Below are positions 43,826 through 52,750 of a DNA stretch of 64,000 nucleotides, piece after piece (positions within the stretch are counted from its first letter, which is position 1; every line of letters starts with the position of its first letter). Below the pieces are notes generated by a model. It searched no databases. It had not been told where the DNA came from and worked only from the letters and a program-made list of their open reading frames with translations. A program made the position numbers and the translations under genes. This DNA is from Roseivirga spongicola (GTDB lineage Bacteria > Bacteroidota > Bacteroidia > Cytophagales > Cyclobacteriaceae): contig NZ_LRPC01000028.1 in the NCBI RefSeq assembly GCF_001592965.1, positions 806,001 to 870,000 on the forward strand, in the 5' to 3' direction.

Positions 43826-45253
43826 ATGAGTGAATCTTTTATTATAATTATTGCCGTTGCGGTAATCTTCGTCTTTGTGATGCTCATTGGCATCTTCAGG
43901 CGATACAAAAGGTGTCCATCCGATAGAATTTTGGTGGTTTACGGTAAAGTAGGCTCTCATACCGGAACCGATGTAGGCCGATCTGCCAAGTGTATTCACG
44001 GTGGGGCCGCTTTCATCTGGCCAATCATTCAGGACTATTCCTTTTTGGACCTTACCCCTATTTCTATCGAGGTGAACCTAACTAATGCGTTGAGCCGTCA
44101 GAACATTCGTGTAGATGTTCCTTCTCGATTTACCGTGGGTATCTCTACAGAAGAAGGAATTATGACTAACGCTGCTGAAAGGCTATTAGGCCTGTCTCAG
44201 CAGAACATCCATGACTTAGCGAAAGACATCATCTTCGGTCAGTTGCGTTTGGTAGTTGCCACTATGGACATTGAAGAGATCAACAATAACCGAGATAAGT
44301 TCTTGGCTAACGTAGCTTCTAATGTTGAGGCTGAATTGAAGAAGATCGGTCTGAAGTTGATCAACGTAAACGTGACTGATATAAAGGATGAGTCGGGCTA
44401 CATTGAGGCGCTTGGTAAAGAAGCAGCTGCAAAGGCCATAAACGATGCTATCAAAAGCGTTGCTGAAAAAGACAGAGATGGTCAGATTGGTCAAGCGAAT
44501 GCTTTGCAAGATCAGAGAACTCACGTGGCTGCGGCCAATGCAAAAGCTGTTGAAGGTGAGAACTTAGCGAAGGTAAAAGTAGCGCAGTCTGATGCTTCGA
44601 GGATTGAAAAAGAAGCTGAAGCAAAAAGATTATCAACTGCTGCAGAAAAGGTTCAGTCGGCAAAAGCTTTGGAAGAAGCATATGCCGCAGAGAAAGAAGC
44701 TGAAATAGCTCGTGCTCAAAGAGATAAGTCTAGCCAAACAGCAGATATTGTTGTTCCTGCAGAGATCGACAAGCAAAGAGTTGAAATTGCTGCTGAAGCT
44801 GAAGCTGAGATGATCAGGAGAAAAGCGAAAGGTGAAGCAGACGCGATTCTTTATATGAAACAAGCTGAAGCGAAGGGTATCTATGAGGTATTGACTAAGC
44901 AGGCTCAAGGTCTTGAGCAGATTGTGAAGGCTGCTGGCAACGACTCTAAAAATGCAGTACTCCTATTAGTAGCAGATAAATTACCTGAGCTAGTGAAACT
45001 ACAGACAGAAGCGATCAAAAATATCAAAATCGATAAAGTTACGGTTTGGGATAATGGCGGAAATGGTCCTGAGGAAAAAACCTCTACTGCCAACTTCATT
45101 TCTGGGCTTTACAAATCGGTACCTCCTCTTCAGGAAATGTTCAACATGGCTGGTATGGAATTGCCTAGCTATTTAAAAGGAAAGTCTTCTGAAGAAATTC
45201 AGCAAATGGCTGAAGATGTAAAGGATGAAAATTCTGACACAGACAACAAATAA
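43826..45253 (+). CDS. Flotillin family protein
   Basis: 475 residues. A single N-terminal membrane helix (4-25), an SPFH/band-7 domain (about 40-200: GGAAFIWPIIQDYSFLDLTPISIEV, RFTVGIST) and a long Glu/Ala-rich coiled coil (200-380: RIEKEAEAKRLSTAAEKV). The C-terminal tail ends with LPSYLKGKSSEEIQQMAEDV. Flotillins oligomerise at the inner membrane in lipid domains. It is transcribed with the NfeD gene. Its last 180 bases and terminator recur at 47289-47514, indicating a past duplication. Confidence 0.93.
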   Translation: MSESFIIIIAVAVIFVFVMLIGIFRRYKRCPSDRILVVYGKVGSHTGTDVGRSAKCIHGGAAFIWPIIQDYSFLDLTPISIEVNLTNALSRQNIRVDVPSRFTVGISTEEGIMTNAAERLLGLSQQNIHDLAKDIIFGQLRLVVATMDIEEINNNRDKFLANVASNVEAELKKIGLKLINVNVTDIKDESGYIEALGKEAAAKAINDAIKSVAEKDRDGQIGQANALQDQRTHVAAANAKAVEGENLAKVKVAQSDASRIEKEAEAKRLSTAAEKVQSAKALEEAYAAEKEAEIARAQRDKSSQTADIVVPAEIDKQRVEIAAEAEAEMIRRKAKGEADAILYMKQAEAKGIYEVLTKQAQGLEQIVKAAGNDSKNAVLLLVADKLPELVKLQTEAIKNIKIDKVTVWDNGGNGPEEKTSTANFISGLYKSVPPLQEMFNMAGMELPSYLKGKSSEEIQQMAEDVKDENSDTDNK

Positions 45254-45269
45254 GTTCGAATCATAAACC

Positions 45270-45302
45270 AAAAGCCCGGCTAAGAAGTCGGGCTTTTTTT
45301 AT
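45270..45302 (+). terminator. Rho-independent terminator after flotillin
   Basis: AAAAGCCCG (45270-45278) pairs with CGGGCTTTT (45289-45297), followed by TTT. A near-identical copy lies at 47485-47514. Confidence 0.93.
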
Positions 45303-45311
45303 GAACTTAAT

Positions 45312-45542
45312 ATTCATCAACTCACAACAATATATGAATGCTCATTATTAGAGTGTCAGATGGCCAAACAGATGCTAGAAGCAGAAGGTCTTAATTTGGT
45401 TTTGAAAGACTAAATCATAGGCGCACGTGCACATGCATGAGTTCCAGCTAGTACAGTGAAGGTTCAGTTAAACGTCAATGATATACAAGCAGCCAATGTC
45501 ATCGTGATCGAGTTTAGGACTTCCAAAGACAATAACTCTTGA
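45312..45542 (+). pseudogene. Decayed DUF2007 (putative signal transducing protein) gene
   Basis: In frame 45333 the translation reads YECSLLECQMAKQMLEAEG, then LNLVLKD, stop (TAA 45411-45413), IIGARAHA, stop (TGA 45438-45440), VPASTVKVQLNVNDIQAAN, ending at TGA 45540-45542. This is the layout of small DUF2007 proteins (an E-a-x-m-v-k-n-x-L-E-A-E-G-I helix, then V-x-V-K-x-x-D-x-x-x-A). The two in-frame stops and the lack of a good ATG show it is dead. It ends five bases before the GNAT pseudogene. Confidence 0.6.
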
Positions 45543-45546
45543 ATCT

Positions 45547-46001
45547 GTGGACGTTCTTAAAACAGACTCTTCAAACCCAGACTTTATGGCATTAGTTGAA
45601 TTACTAGATGCTGACTTAGCCCAACGAGTTGAAGCTGAAACAGAATACTATACACAGTTCAATAAGATTGACATGCTAAAAGACTATGAATTTGCTTATG
45701 AAAACGGAAGACCTTTCAGTTGCGATACTTTCAAACCTTTAAAAAGGATATCTCTGTTGAGGTTAAACGCATGTAAGTGTTGGAAACTGAAAGAGGTAAA
45801 GGTGTAGCTGGAGCGATACTATCAGAGTTGGAAAAATGGGCTGCGGAACTCGGCTATTCTAAATCGGTTCTGTAAACGGGAAAAAGACAACCGGAAGCCA
45901 TTGCCTTATATACAAAAGAAGACTACCCGAATACTAAGAAATATGACCAATACATAGAAGTTGAAAATAGTGTTTATAGATATATAACGGAAGAAGAATG
46001 A
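45547..46001 (+). pseudogene. GNAT acetyltransferase pseudogene
   Basis: Begins at GTG like its intact paralogue at 48870-49325 and reads DVLKTDSSNPDFMALVELLD and YYTQFNKIDMLKDYEF. A frameshift lies in the A-run near 45741-45745. After shifting, the frame continues KDISVEVKRM, stop (TAA 45774-45776), VLETERGKGVAGAILSELE, GYSKSVL, stop (TAA 45873-45875), TGKRQPEAIALYTKEDY and YDQYIEVENSVY to TGA 45999-46001. One frameshift and two nonsense changes make it non-functional. Confidence 0.88.
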
Positions 46002-46188
46002 ATCACCTTTTCAAAAAAATGTGAGTATTAACTAGTTTAATCCTAATACCAATCTTTCCTAATTAAGATAATGCTCACTCCAAAATCCAAAAATTTCGCT
46101 TAACCTCTCCATTAACTTGAAGATATTAGAGTTCAAGATGAGTAGAAGGGAATTCATCACATCTTAAACAAAACAAGCCTGATCATTT

Positions 46189-46770
46189 ATGTATGAAGAT
46201 TTAAGATTAGTATTTGACCAGATTATTAAAGTACCCCAAAAGGAGTGGCAAATCTTTGAAGGTATTGTAACTAATATTGAAGTTGAGAAATCTGAGTTCC
46301 TGTTGAGAGAAGGACAATTCTGTAAAGGCATTTATTTCTTATCTCGAGGAGCACTAAGAACTTTCCACACTTTTGATAGCCGAGAGGTTAACACGTCCTT
46401 TCACTTTGAGAGAGAGTTCTTAAGAGAGATTGAAAGCTTAACTTTTGACACCCCATCAAAGAAAAATATTCAGGCCATTGAATCTAGTAGCGTCCTTCTA
46501 ATTGAAAAACCAAAACTAACTAAGCTCTATAAAGAGTCCGAATATTTCCTGAGATTAGGTAATCTAATTTTAGAAAGACTAACAATAAATGAGCAAAAAT
46601 ATTCCTCACTGCTCGCCACATATTCCCCAAGAGAAAGGTATTCTCAACTCATTAATAATCAACCAGAAATATTACAGCGCGTTCCTTTACAACATATTGC
46701 TAGTTACCTCGGAATAAGTCGAGAATCGCTCAGTAGAATTCGAAAAAGGTTGAGTTCAAGCGCTTTTTGA
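46189..46770 (+). CDS. Crp/Fnr family transcriptional regulator (2)
   Basis: 193 residues. The cNMP-like sensory barrel is seen as KSEFLLREGQFCKGIYFLSRGALRTFHTF, without conserved cAMP-binding residues. The C-terminal HTH is LQHIASYLGISRESLSRIRKRLS. It is related to the regulator at 33213-33800 but diverged. The next gene, an exported NTF2-like protein, follows after 62 bases and may be its target. It sits between decayed genes and a duplicated flotillin fragment, so this part of the chromosome has been rearranged. Confidence 0.88.
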   Translation: MYEDLRLVFDQIIKVPQKEWQIFEGIVTNIEVEKSEFLLREGQFCKGIYFLSRGALRTFHTFDSREVNTSFHFEREFLREIESLTFDTPSKKNIQAIESSSVLLIEKPKLTKLYKESEYFLRLGNLILERLTINEQKYSSLLATYSPRERYSQLINNQPEILQRVPLQHIASYLGISRESLSRIRKRLSSSAF

Positions 46771-46832
46771 CTTTCGTCAAAGGAATATCTAATCTTTCCT
46801 CGCTGTTTTGTGCTGTATTTAACTAGAACAGC

Positions 46833-47270
46833 ATGAGACAACTTTCTACAATTATTCTTTTAACAGTGATCAGCCAGATAAAAAGCTATTCACAATCACA
46901 CAAACAAATGGAACAAGCGATTAGAGAAACCGTAATTAAAATTGAACAGGCAGCAGCGGAAAGAAATAACAATCTACTTAATAGTCTTCTACATGAAGAT
47001 TATAGAGTGATTGCCAATCGATTTAAGGGATCCAATGAAGTAACAATCATTTCAAAAGGCAACTATTTAGTCATGATGAAAAACGGAAAAATTGGAGGAA
47101 CTAAGTATAGCATTGAATTTAATCAAATTAATATCACTAGCCATACTGCCATTGTAGATCTAACTTACAAGTCCGAATCAGAACCTGACATGCATAAATA
47201 TTTAGTACTTATTCAAAATGAAGAAAATTCCTGGGAAGTGATAAGCGATATACCGCTTGTTTTAGAATAA
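46833..47270 (+). CDS. Exported NTF2-like (SnoaL / DUF4440-type) protein
   Basis: 145 residues with a signal peptide (cleaved near SYSQ, residue 21). The rest forms a cone-shaped NTF2-like fold: an N-terminal helix (MEQAIRETVIKIEQAAAERN), LLHEDYRVIANRF, KGNYLVMMKNGKIGGTKYSIE and a last strand, KYLVLIQNEENSWEVISD. Members range from enzymes to binding proteins; no active-site signature stands out. It probably pairs with the preceding Crp/Fnr gene. Its stop is followed after only 18 bases by a flotillin fragment. Confidence 0.78.
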   Translation: MRQLSTIILLTVISQIKSYSQSHKQMEQAIRETVIKIEQAAAERNNNLLNSLLHEDYRVIANRFKGSNEVTIISKGNYLVMMKNGKIGGTKYSIEFNQINITSHTAIVDLTYKSESEPDMHKYLVLIQNEENSWEVISDIPLVLE

Positions 47271-47288
47271 TTTAGCTCAATAGAACAA

Positions 47289-47468
47289 GAAAAAACCTCA
47301 ACGGCCAACTTCATTTCTGGGCTTTACAAATCGGCACCTCCTCTTCAGGAAATGTTCAACATGGCTGGTATGGAATTACCTAGCTATTTGAAAGGAAAGT
47401 CTTCTGAAGAAATTCAGCAAATGGCTGAAAATGTAAAGGATGAAAACTCTGACACAGACAACAAATAA
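47289..47468 (+). pseudogene. Duplicated 3' end of a flotillin gene
   Basis: The 60 last codons of flotillin (from EKTSTANFISGLYKS to the stop at 47466-47468) are repeated from 45074-45253. The similarity continues through the 3' UTR and terminator. There are only about ten differences over roughly 225 bases, and within the coding part most are silent. There is no start or upstream flotillin sequence. The fragment abuts the NTF2-like gene. Confidence 0.92.
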
Positions 47469-47484
47469 GTTCAAATCATAAATC

Positions 47485-47514
47485 AAAAGCCCGGCTGAGA
47501 AGTCGGGCTTTTTT
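47485..47514 (+). terminator. Duplicated flotillin terminator
   Basis: AAAAGCCCG (47485-47493) pairs with CGGGCTTTT (47504-47512), then TT. It is the second copy of the hairpin at 45270-45302 and may now serve the Crp/Fnr - NTF2-like unit. Confidence 0.9.
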
Positions 47515-47574
47515 GTATGCAGCTTTAAAAGTATATTCACCCTAAGTCAAAACAAATGAAATAGTTACAACAAC

Positions 47575-48813
47575 ATGAATATTACTCGAAACCCGCTTTT
47601 GCTCATATTTCTGGGAACTGCTTTTCTAATTCAATCTTGTGGTGATTCTAATAAAATCGAAGAATCTAAAGAAGTAGTATATACCTTGGTAAAACAGCCA
47701 AACAAGGAGTTTGAACTTGATTATGAAACAGCATTCGACCAGATAGATGGTAAATATGTTGAAATAGATGGTACGGCCTATTACACCTTCTTTAACCGCA
47801 AAAACAGTAGTATATATTTCTATGACTATGAAACTGGAGAGCTTTACCACCAAACGAAAATGGCTAAAGACGGACCAGATGCGGTAGAGTACCCGTACTA
47901 TTTCTTCGATTACTATGTCCATGATTTTGATAATATTTTCATCAACACCATGGCCTTCTATTATCGCATCAACAAAGATGGGGAGGTGCTTAAACGAATT
48001 AAGCCAGACGATACCTCTGGCTTCTTCTCTAGGAAAAACATTGCCATAGATGGTGCAATGGAATATAGAGATGGAAAGCTCTATTGCGGAATCAGCCAAT
48101 CAGTGCCTGCTGAAGGCGACACTAGCTGGCTAAGAACAGTGTATAACTTTGACAGTGAGACTTTCGAAAAGGAATATGTAGATGAACGATTTCTGGTGCC
48201 GAATTATGAAGAAAAGGCACGGAGGCTCAGAGAAATGGCGAAAACGGGAGGCATAAGTTCAGTATCAACATTTTTTGCAGGAAATGCTGAAGAAGTTTAC
48301 GGTAGCTCAGCCATTAATGACAGCTTATATCACTTCGTTGGAAGCGAATTTCGTGGGGCTTACTACGCTGGCGACCCAGAGGTTGAGGTCACCAATCTGG
48401 AAGGCTACTTTAACAAAACCAAAATAGAGACCTTTGAAGGTGGTGGTATAAGTATTGGCCCTAAAGCTATTCAACCTGCTTTTTATACCGAAATGCTTTC
48501 ATCCCCAGATAACAGGTACATTTACCGCATTTTGATTCACGGCACTAAGCCCAAAGTAGAAGAAGGTTCTGATAAAGAACGACCTGAAGTTTTTGGTGCT
48601 ACTCTTACCATTTTTGATACCGTCACCAAAACTTCTGGCAAAATCAGCCTACCTGTAGAAGAGCTTGGAATTAACCATTACTCAACAGACGTCTTTGTTT
48701 CTAGAAATGGCATCCACTTTCCGAATAAAGACATTGAGTCTGAAAGTTTGAAGTCATATAAATTATATAGAATAAGTTCTTCTGAAACAGATTTAGGCCG
48801 AAGCGTTTTTTAA
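47575..48813 (+). CDS. DUF4221-like propeller lipoprotein (second copy)
   Basis: 412 residues with a lipoprotein signal ending at C22 (TAFLIQSC). Propeller-like repeats include NSSIYFYDYETGELYHQTKM followed by AKDGPDAV, and YYRINKDGEVLKRIKP. The KDGP[ND]A stretch and surrounding layout match the lipoprotein at 17346-18479, but overall the two are distant. Unlike that copy, no peptide or CxxC gene is next to it. It stands between the duplicated flotillin terminator and an intact GNAT gene. Location is the periplasmic face of a membrane; the function is unknown. Confidence 0.78.
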   Translation: MNITRNPLLLIFLGTAFLIQSCGDSNKIEESKEVVYTLVKQPNKEFELDYETAFDQIDGKYVEIDGTAYYTFFNRKNSSIYFYDYETGELYHQTKMAKDGPDAVEYPYYFFDYYVHDFDNIFINTMAFYYRINKDGEVLKRIKPDDTSGFFSRKNIAIDGAMEYRDGKLYCGISQSVPAEGDTSWLRTVYNFDSETFEKEYVDERFLVPNYEEKARRLREMAKTGGISSVSTFFAGNAEEVYGSSAINDSLYHFVGSEFRGAYYAGDPEVEVTNLEGYFNKTKIETFEGGGISIGPKAIQPAFYTEMLSSPDNRYIYRILIHGTKPKVEEGSDKERPEVFGATLTIFDTVTKTSGKISLPVEELGINHYSTDVFVSRNGIHFPNKDIESESLKSYKLYRISSSETDLGRSVF

Positions 48814-48869
48814 GGTTTAGAGCGAATAAGCTAGTAGTTACAGAGCCATAGAATTGTGATATTAGATAG

Positions 48870-49325
48870 GTGAACATAGTTAGAACAGATTCTTCAAACC
48901 CCGACTTCATCGCTTTGGTGAGAATTCTTGATACCGATTTAGCCCATCGTGATGGTGCAGATAATGCTTACTATGCTCAGTTCAATAAAATTGACTCGCT
49001 CAAGAACTGCATTGTGGTTTATGAATATGATAAGCCTGTCGGCTGCGGTGCCTTCAAGGCTTTTGAAGAAGATATATCTGTAGAAATAAAACGCATGTAT
49101 GTTCTGGAAACACAAAGAGGAAAAGGTATTGCTAGTAAACTATTGGCAGAACTTGAGCTATGGGCTGCAGAATTGGGCTACTCAAAATGTGTGTTGGAAA
49201 CCGGCAAAAGACAACCAGAAGCCATTGCCCTTTATACAAAGCATGGCTATCTGGTTACTAAAAACTATGGTCAATACATAGGCATTGAGAATAGTGTTTG
49301 TTTTGAGAAGAGCTTACGCTCTTAG
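48870..49325 (+). CDS. GNAT family N-acetyltransferase (intact paralogue)
   Basis: 151 residues starting with GTG 48870. Acetyl-CoA binding motif A is VEIKRMYVLETQRGKGIASKLLAELE (R-G-K-G-I-A), followed by KCVLETGKRQPEAIALYTKHGY. It is the functional counterpart of the pseudogene at 45547-46001, which aligns along its full length. Its stop is only one base away from the stop of the convergent permease gene. The substrate is unknown. Confidence 0.9.
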   Translation: MNIVRTDSSNPDFIALVRILDTDLAHRDGADNAYYAQFNKIDSLKNCIVVYEYDKPVGCGAFKAFEEDISVEIKRMYVLETQRGKGIASKLLAELELWAAELGYSKCVLETGKRQPEAIALYTKHGYLVTKNYGQYIGIENSVCFEKSLRS

Positions 49326-49326
49326 C

Positions 49327-52005
49327 CTATCCAGACTTAAGGGCATTAACAGGGTTGCTCATGGCTGCTTTAGCACTTTGAAAGCTTACAGTGACAATGG
49401 AAATGCCAATGGCTAATAGGGCTGAAACCAAATAAATCCACCAAGGAATTGATACCCGGTAAGAGAAATCGTTCAACCAAAGGTTCATGAAATATCCGGC
49501 CAAAGGGAGAGAAACGAGAATGGCTAAACCAACCAACTTTAAGAAATCTAAGGTTAAAGAAGAAGTTAAGTGCAAAACACCAGCCCCCAGCACTTTTCTT
49601 ATGCCAATCTCCTTGGCTCTTTTTTCTGCGTTAAAGGCTGCCAAACCAAATAGTCCAAGACAGGCTACTATAACCGAAAGTATGGTAAACAGCATGAATA
49701 TTCTACCCAGTTTGTTTTCAGCCTCATAGACTGAACTGAAGGCATCGTCCATAAAGTAATATTCAAAAGGCTGGCCTGGAGCAAGTTCATCCCAAAGCCT
49801 TTCTATTCTGGCAATACTCTCGTTGAAGTCAGAAGGTGCAAACTTAACCATCATCCTTTGGGCATCACTACCAAGCTTCAGGCTCATGGCATCTATACTG
49901 TTCCTCATCGACTCAAAATGAAAGTTTTTAATCACACCAATGACCGTAATCAATCGCATGTTCTCTTGATCAGGCCTTTTAAAATCGTCCGTAAGCTCCA
50001 AACCAATAGCTTGTTCGGGGGTAAGACCCAGTAATTTTACTGCCGATTCATTAAGAATAATTGCGCTGGAATCAGTAGCCAAACGCTTGTCGAAACTACG
50101 GCCTGCTAGTAATTCAAGGCCTAAGGTTTCTATATAGTCATGGTCTACACGCCAATTACCAATGATAATAGCACTCTCAGGACTCATGTCTTCTTTCTTA
50201 AAGAAGGTTGCACCGTTTCTATCTGAAGGTGTAGGCAAAAAACTACTCACAGAAACATTTTTAACTGCCGAAATCCTTAACACCTCTCCTTTCAGTGTTT
50301 TTGATTTCTCTTTTAGAGCATCTACATTATTCAACACAAGCACCTGCTCCTTTTCAAATCCTAAATCCTTGTTCTGTATATACTTCAATTGTTCATAGAC
50401 CACCAGAGTGCTCGCAATTAGAAATACACTAATTATGAATTGAAACACTACCAGAGAATTTCTGATTCGACCATTTTCTGCACTGCCTTCCGAAGCATTT
50501 CGAAGACTTTTCAAGGGTGAAAACCGAGAAAGCATCAATGCAGGATAGCTACCAGCCACAATACCCAACACCAGTGTACAGACCATCATTAGCAGCCAAA
50601 AAGTCAGGCTTCCCCAAGGCATAACTATCTGTTTGCCAGAAAACTGATTGAAGTGAGGTAAAACCAAGCCCACCAGCATCAATGCCACCAGCATAGAAAG
50701 AAAAACCACTAATGAAGACTCGGTTAGAAACTGGGAAATAAGATTTCCTCTTTTAGAACCGAGTGTCTTGCGTATACCTACTTCTTTCGAGCGTTTTAGC
50801 GACTTGGCGGTAGCCAGATTCATAAAATTCACACAAGCCAGCAACAGCAGAAATGAACCTATAAAGCTCAGTATATAAATATCCTTCAGATCTCCATTTA
50901 GGTTGAACTCTCCCTTCATATTGGGAGAATGCAAATGAATGTCGGTAAGAGCAATAGCATTGAAGCTAAGATAGTTTCCTGAAATCTCCTGCTGCTCTCG
51001 CCAGTTTTCTAGTGTTAGACCTGGCACAAACTGCATGGCCCATGGCACTAGATAATTCTCAGTTACACCAGATAAAAATGATTGAAGGTCTGGTTCGCGA
51101 TCTGATGAGCTGAGTTTCACAAAGGTGGGGAAGTTCCAATTATTCCATGCTGGGCTATCAGCCCCATCTAAAGAACTCAGCGAAATAAAGGCAGAATGGT
51201 TCGCCAGAAATGAGTTGCTGGGCAGTTTCTCAATAACTCCAGTGACCAAATAGGTTTCATCATTATTTAGTACAAGCTCCTTACCCAAGGCCTCATTAGG
51301 AGCAAAGTGCTTTTGGGCAGCTTCTTCCGTTAATACAATGCTGTTCTTCTCCTTTAATGCAGTAGCTTCATTGCCAGATAGCAGCGGAATCCCAAACATT
51401 GCAAAGAAGGTTTCGTCTACCGCCACCATTTTCTCCTCCTTTACATTCTCCTCCGCCTCAGCAGACTTGATAAGCATGCCGTCTATGTGTTGAAAGCGTG
51501 TAACCATTTCGGCATGAGGAAAATCTTCACGCAACACATTGGCGAGTGGTCCTGAAACTGAAGCATAAATACTTCTCTCACCACTGGTGCGGTTGTCTAT
51601 GTTAGCCCTGTAAATGCGATCCGCATCGGCAAACATTTTATCGTAGCTAAGTTCATAGTGTATATACAGGCCTATGAGCAAGGCTCCTGCCATTCCAACT
51701 GAAAGCCCAAGCGTGTTGAGCATGGTGAAAAAGGGCTGACGTCTTAGGTTTCGCCAAGCGATTTTGTAATGAGTTTTGAACATGAAAAACGTGTTTGAGT
51801 TTTTGAAAATTTTAAATGACCGTATAAATGATGGGCGGAAACAACGTAAGACTCCCCAGAAAAACTTCAGTTTAGCTTTAGCTGGAGAGCTTTCATATTG
51901 CTTCTCAAAGAGTTCAATTAAATCACCCTCGAATTCTTCTAGGTAATCTTCCCTGCAAAACCACCGCAGGAATTTTAGTGCTCTTTTTGGAGGTTGCGTA
52001 TTCAT
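49327..52005 (-). CDS. MacB/FtsX-type ABC transporter permease
   Basis: 892 residues. The N-terminal 90 residues are the Bacteroidota permease prefix domain (KFLRWFCREDYLEEFEGDLIE). Then come TM1 (about 100-122, TLGLSVGMAGALLIGLYIH), a MacB periplasmic core domain, and a three-helix FtsX unit including LLLACVNFMNLATAKSLKRSKEVGIRKTLG. A second core and FtsX unit repeat this order, with LGLFGLAAFNAEKRAKEIGIRKVLG. Such permeases act with a separate ATPase in mechanotransmission or peptide/drug efflux; no ATPase is adjacent. The start overlaps the PadR gene by four bases (ATGA). Confidence 0.93.
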   Translation of the reverse strand: MNTQPPKRALKFLRWFCREDYLEEFEGDLIELFEKQYESSPAKAKLKFFWGVLRCFRPSFIRSFKIFKNSNTFFMFKTHYKIAWRNLRRQPFFTMLNTLGLSVGMAGALLIGLYIHYELSYDKMFADADRIYRANIDNRTSGERSIYASVSGPLANVLREDFPHAEMVTRFQHIDGMLIKSAEAEENVKEEKMVAVDETFFAMFGIPLLSGNEATALKEKNSIVLTEEAAQKHFAPNEALGKELVLNNDETYLVTGVIEKLPSNSFLANHSAFISLSSLDGADSPAWNNWNFPTFVKLSSSDREPDLQSFLSGVTENYLVPWAMQFVPGLTLENWREQQEISGNYLSFNAIALTDIHLHSPNMKGEFNLNGDLKDIYILSFIGSFLLLLACVNFMNLATAKSLKRSKEVGIRKTLGSKRGNLISQFLTESSLVVFLSMLVALMLVGLVLPHFNQFSGKQIVMPWGSLTFWLLMMVCTLVLGIVAGSYPALMLSRFSPLKSLRNASEGSAENGRIRNSLVVFQFIISVFLIASTLVVYEQLKYIQNKDLGFEKEQVLVLNNVDALKEKSKTLKGEVLRISAVKNVSVSSFLPTPSDRNGATFFKKEDMSPESAIIIGNWRVDHDYIETLGLELLAGRSFDKRLATDSSAIILNESAVKLLGLTPEQAIGLELTDDFKRPDQENMRLITVIGVIKNFHFESMRNSIDAMSLKLGSDAQRMMVKFAPSDFNESIARIERLWDELAPGQPFEYYFMDDAFSSVYEAENKLGRIFMLFTILSVIVACLGLFGLAAFNAEKRAKEIGIRKVLGAGVLHLTSSLTLDFLKLVGLAILVSLPLAGYFMNLWLNDFSYRVSIPWWIYLVSALLAIGISIVTVSFQSAKAAMSNPVNALKSG

Positions 52006-52331
52006 TGACCAAATGAGAGATTAGGAATTTGTTTGTAAATGCTAGTTCGAACCTGGTATTGTTGATCTAATACCTTCTTCCCTAAAGATGTAATACTGTA
52101 ATACTTCTTGCGCCTCCCCCCTCTTTCGTTAGTTATTCCACCGTAAGATGATTCTACAAACCCTTTTTTCTCCATGCGCTTAAGGGCTACATGTACCGCA
52201 CTGATATTCAGTTTTCTCTCCAGTTTCTGTTCAAGCAGTTCAAGAATCATCACTCCGTATGCTTCCTGATTATGGGCAGCCACCAACAGCAACACTAGTT
52301 CTTCAAACTCACCCAATGAATGTTCATTCAT
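52002..52331 (-). CDS. PadR family transcriptional regulator
   Basis: 109 residues. The winged helix of the PadR family is seen in LGEFEELVLLLVAAHNQEAYGVMILELLEQKL, ISAVHVALKRMEKKGFVESSYG and RRKKYYSITSLGKKVLDQQ. It likely represses its own operon, which contains the large permease whose start it overlaps by four bases. The PadR-permease pairing is very common in Bacteroidota. Confidence 0.93.
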   Translation of the reverse strand: MNEHSLGEFEELVLLLVAAHNQEAYGVMILELLEQKLERKLNISAVHVALKRMEKKGFVESSYGGITNERGGRRKKYYSITSLGKKVLDQQYQVRTSIYKQIPNLSFGQ

Positions 52332-52469
52332 GACCTATTCAATTTACTTAACAAAAGTAAAAGTAATTATTATTTTCATATTTGTTAAGTAAATAGGGAG
52401 ACAATTTTATATAAGCTCAAGTGTTACTGAACAATTATACCTTTGGTAATCGAATAAACTCGCAAAACA

Positions 52470-52613
52470 ATGAGCAGCACAAATAGATATTCTGCACTTT
52501 TAAAGATATCTAAGCCGACCAATGCAACAGAGATTCGGTTGGCATATAAGTTTTACGCTAACTCTCTGGTACTTTGCAGAGATCAAAAGCATAATTCTCT
52601 AAGCACAAGTTAG
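52470..52613 (+). pseudogene. Truncated J-domain-like fragment (47 codons)
   Basis: A short ATG frame reads RYSALLKISKPTNATEIRLA, then YKFYANSLVLCRDQKHN, and stops at TAG 52611-52613. The first part fits helices I and II of a DnaJ J-domain (Y-x3-L-x-I-x5-A-x-x-E-I-[KR]-x-A-Y-[KR]). The HPD loop that activates Hsp70 is missing, and the frame ends where it should come. It is best read as a gene remnant or a degenerate small protein. Confidence 0.4.
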
Positions 52614-52750
52614 CTTACTCATGGGCTATCTATCGGTTTTATGAGTAAAGCAGCAATGGACAATGCACATTGTATTTTTAAGAAACCTATTGCAACGCCT
52701 TAAATTTAATCCATACATAATATCAAGTTTGCCTCCCTTTTCTATCTTGT

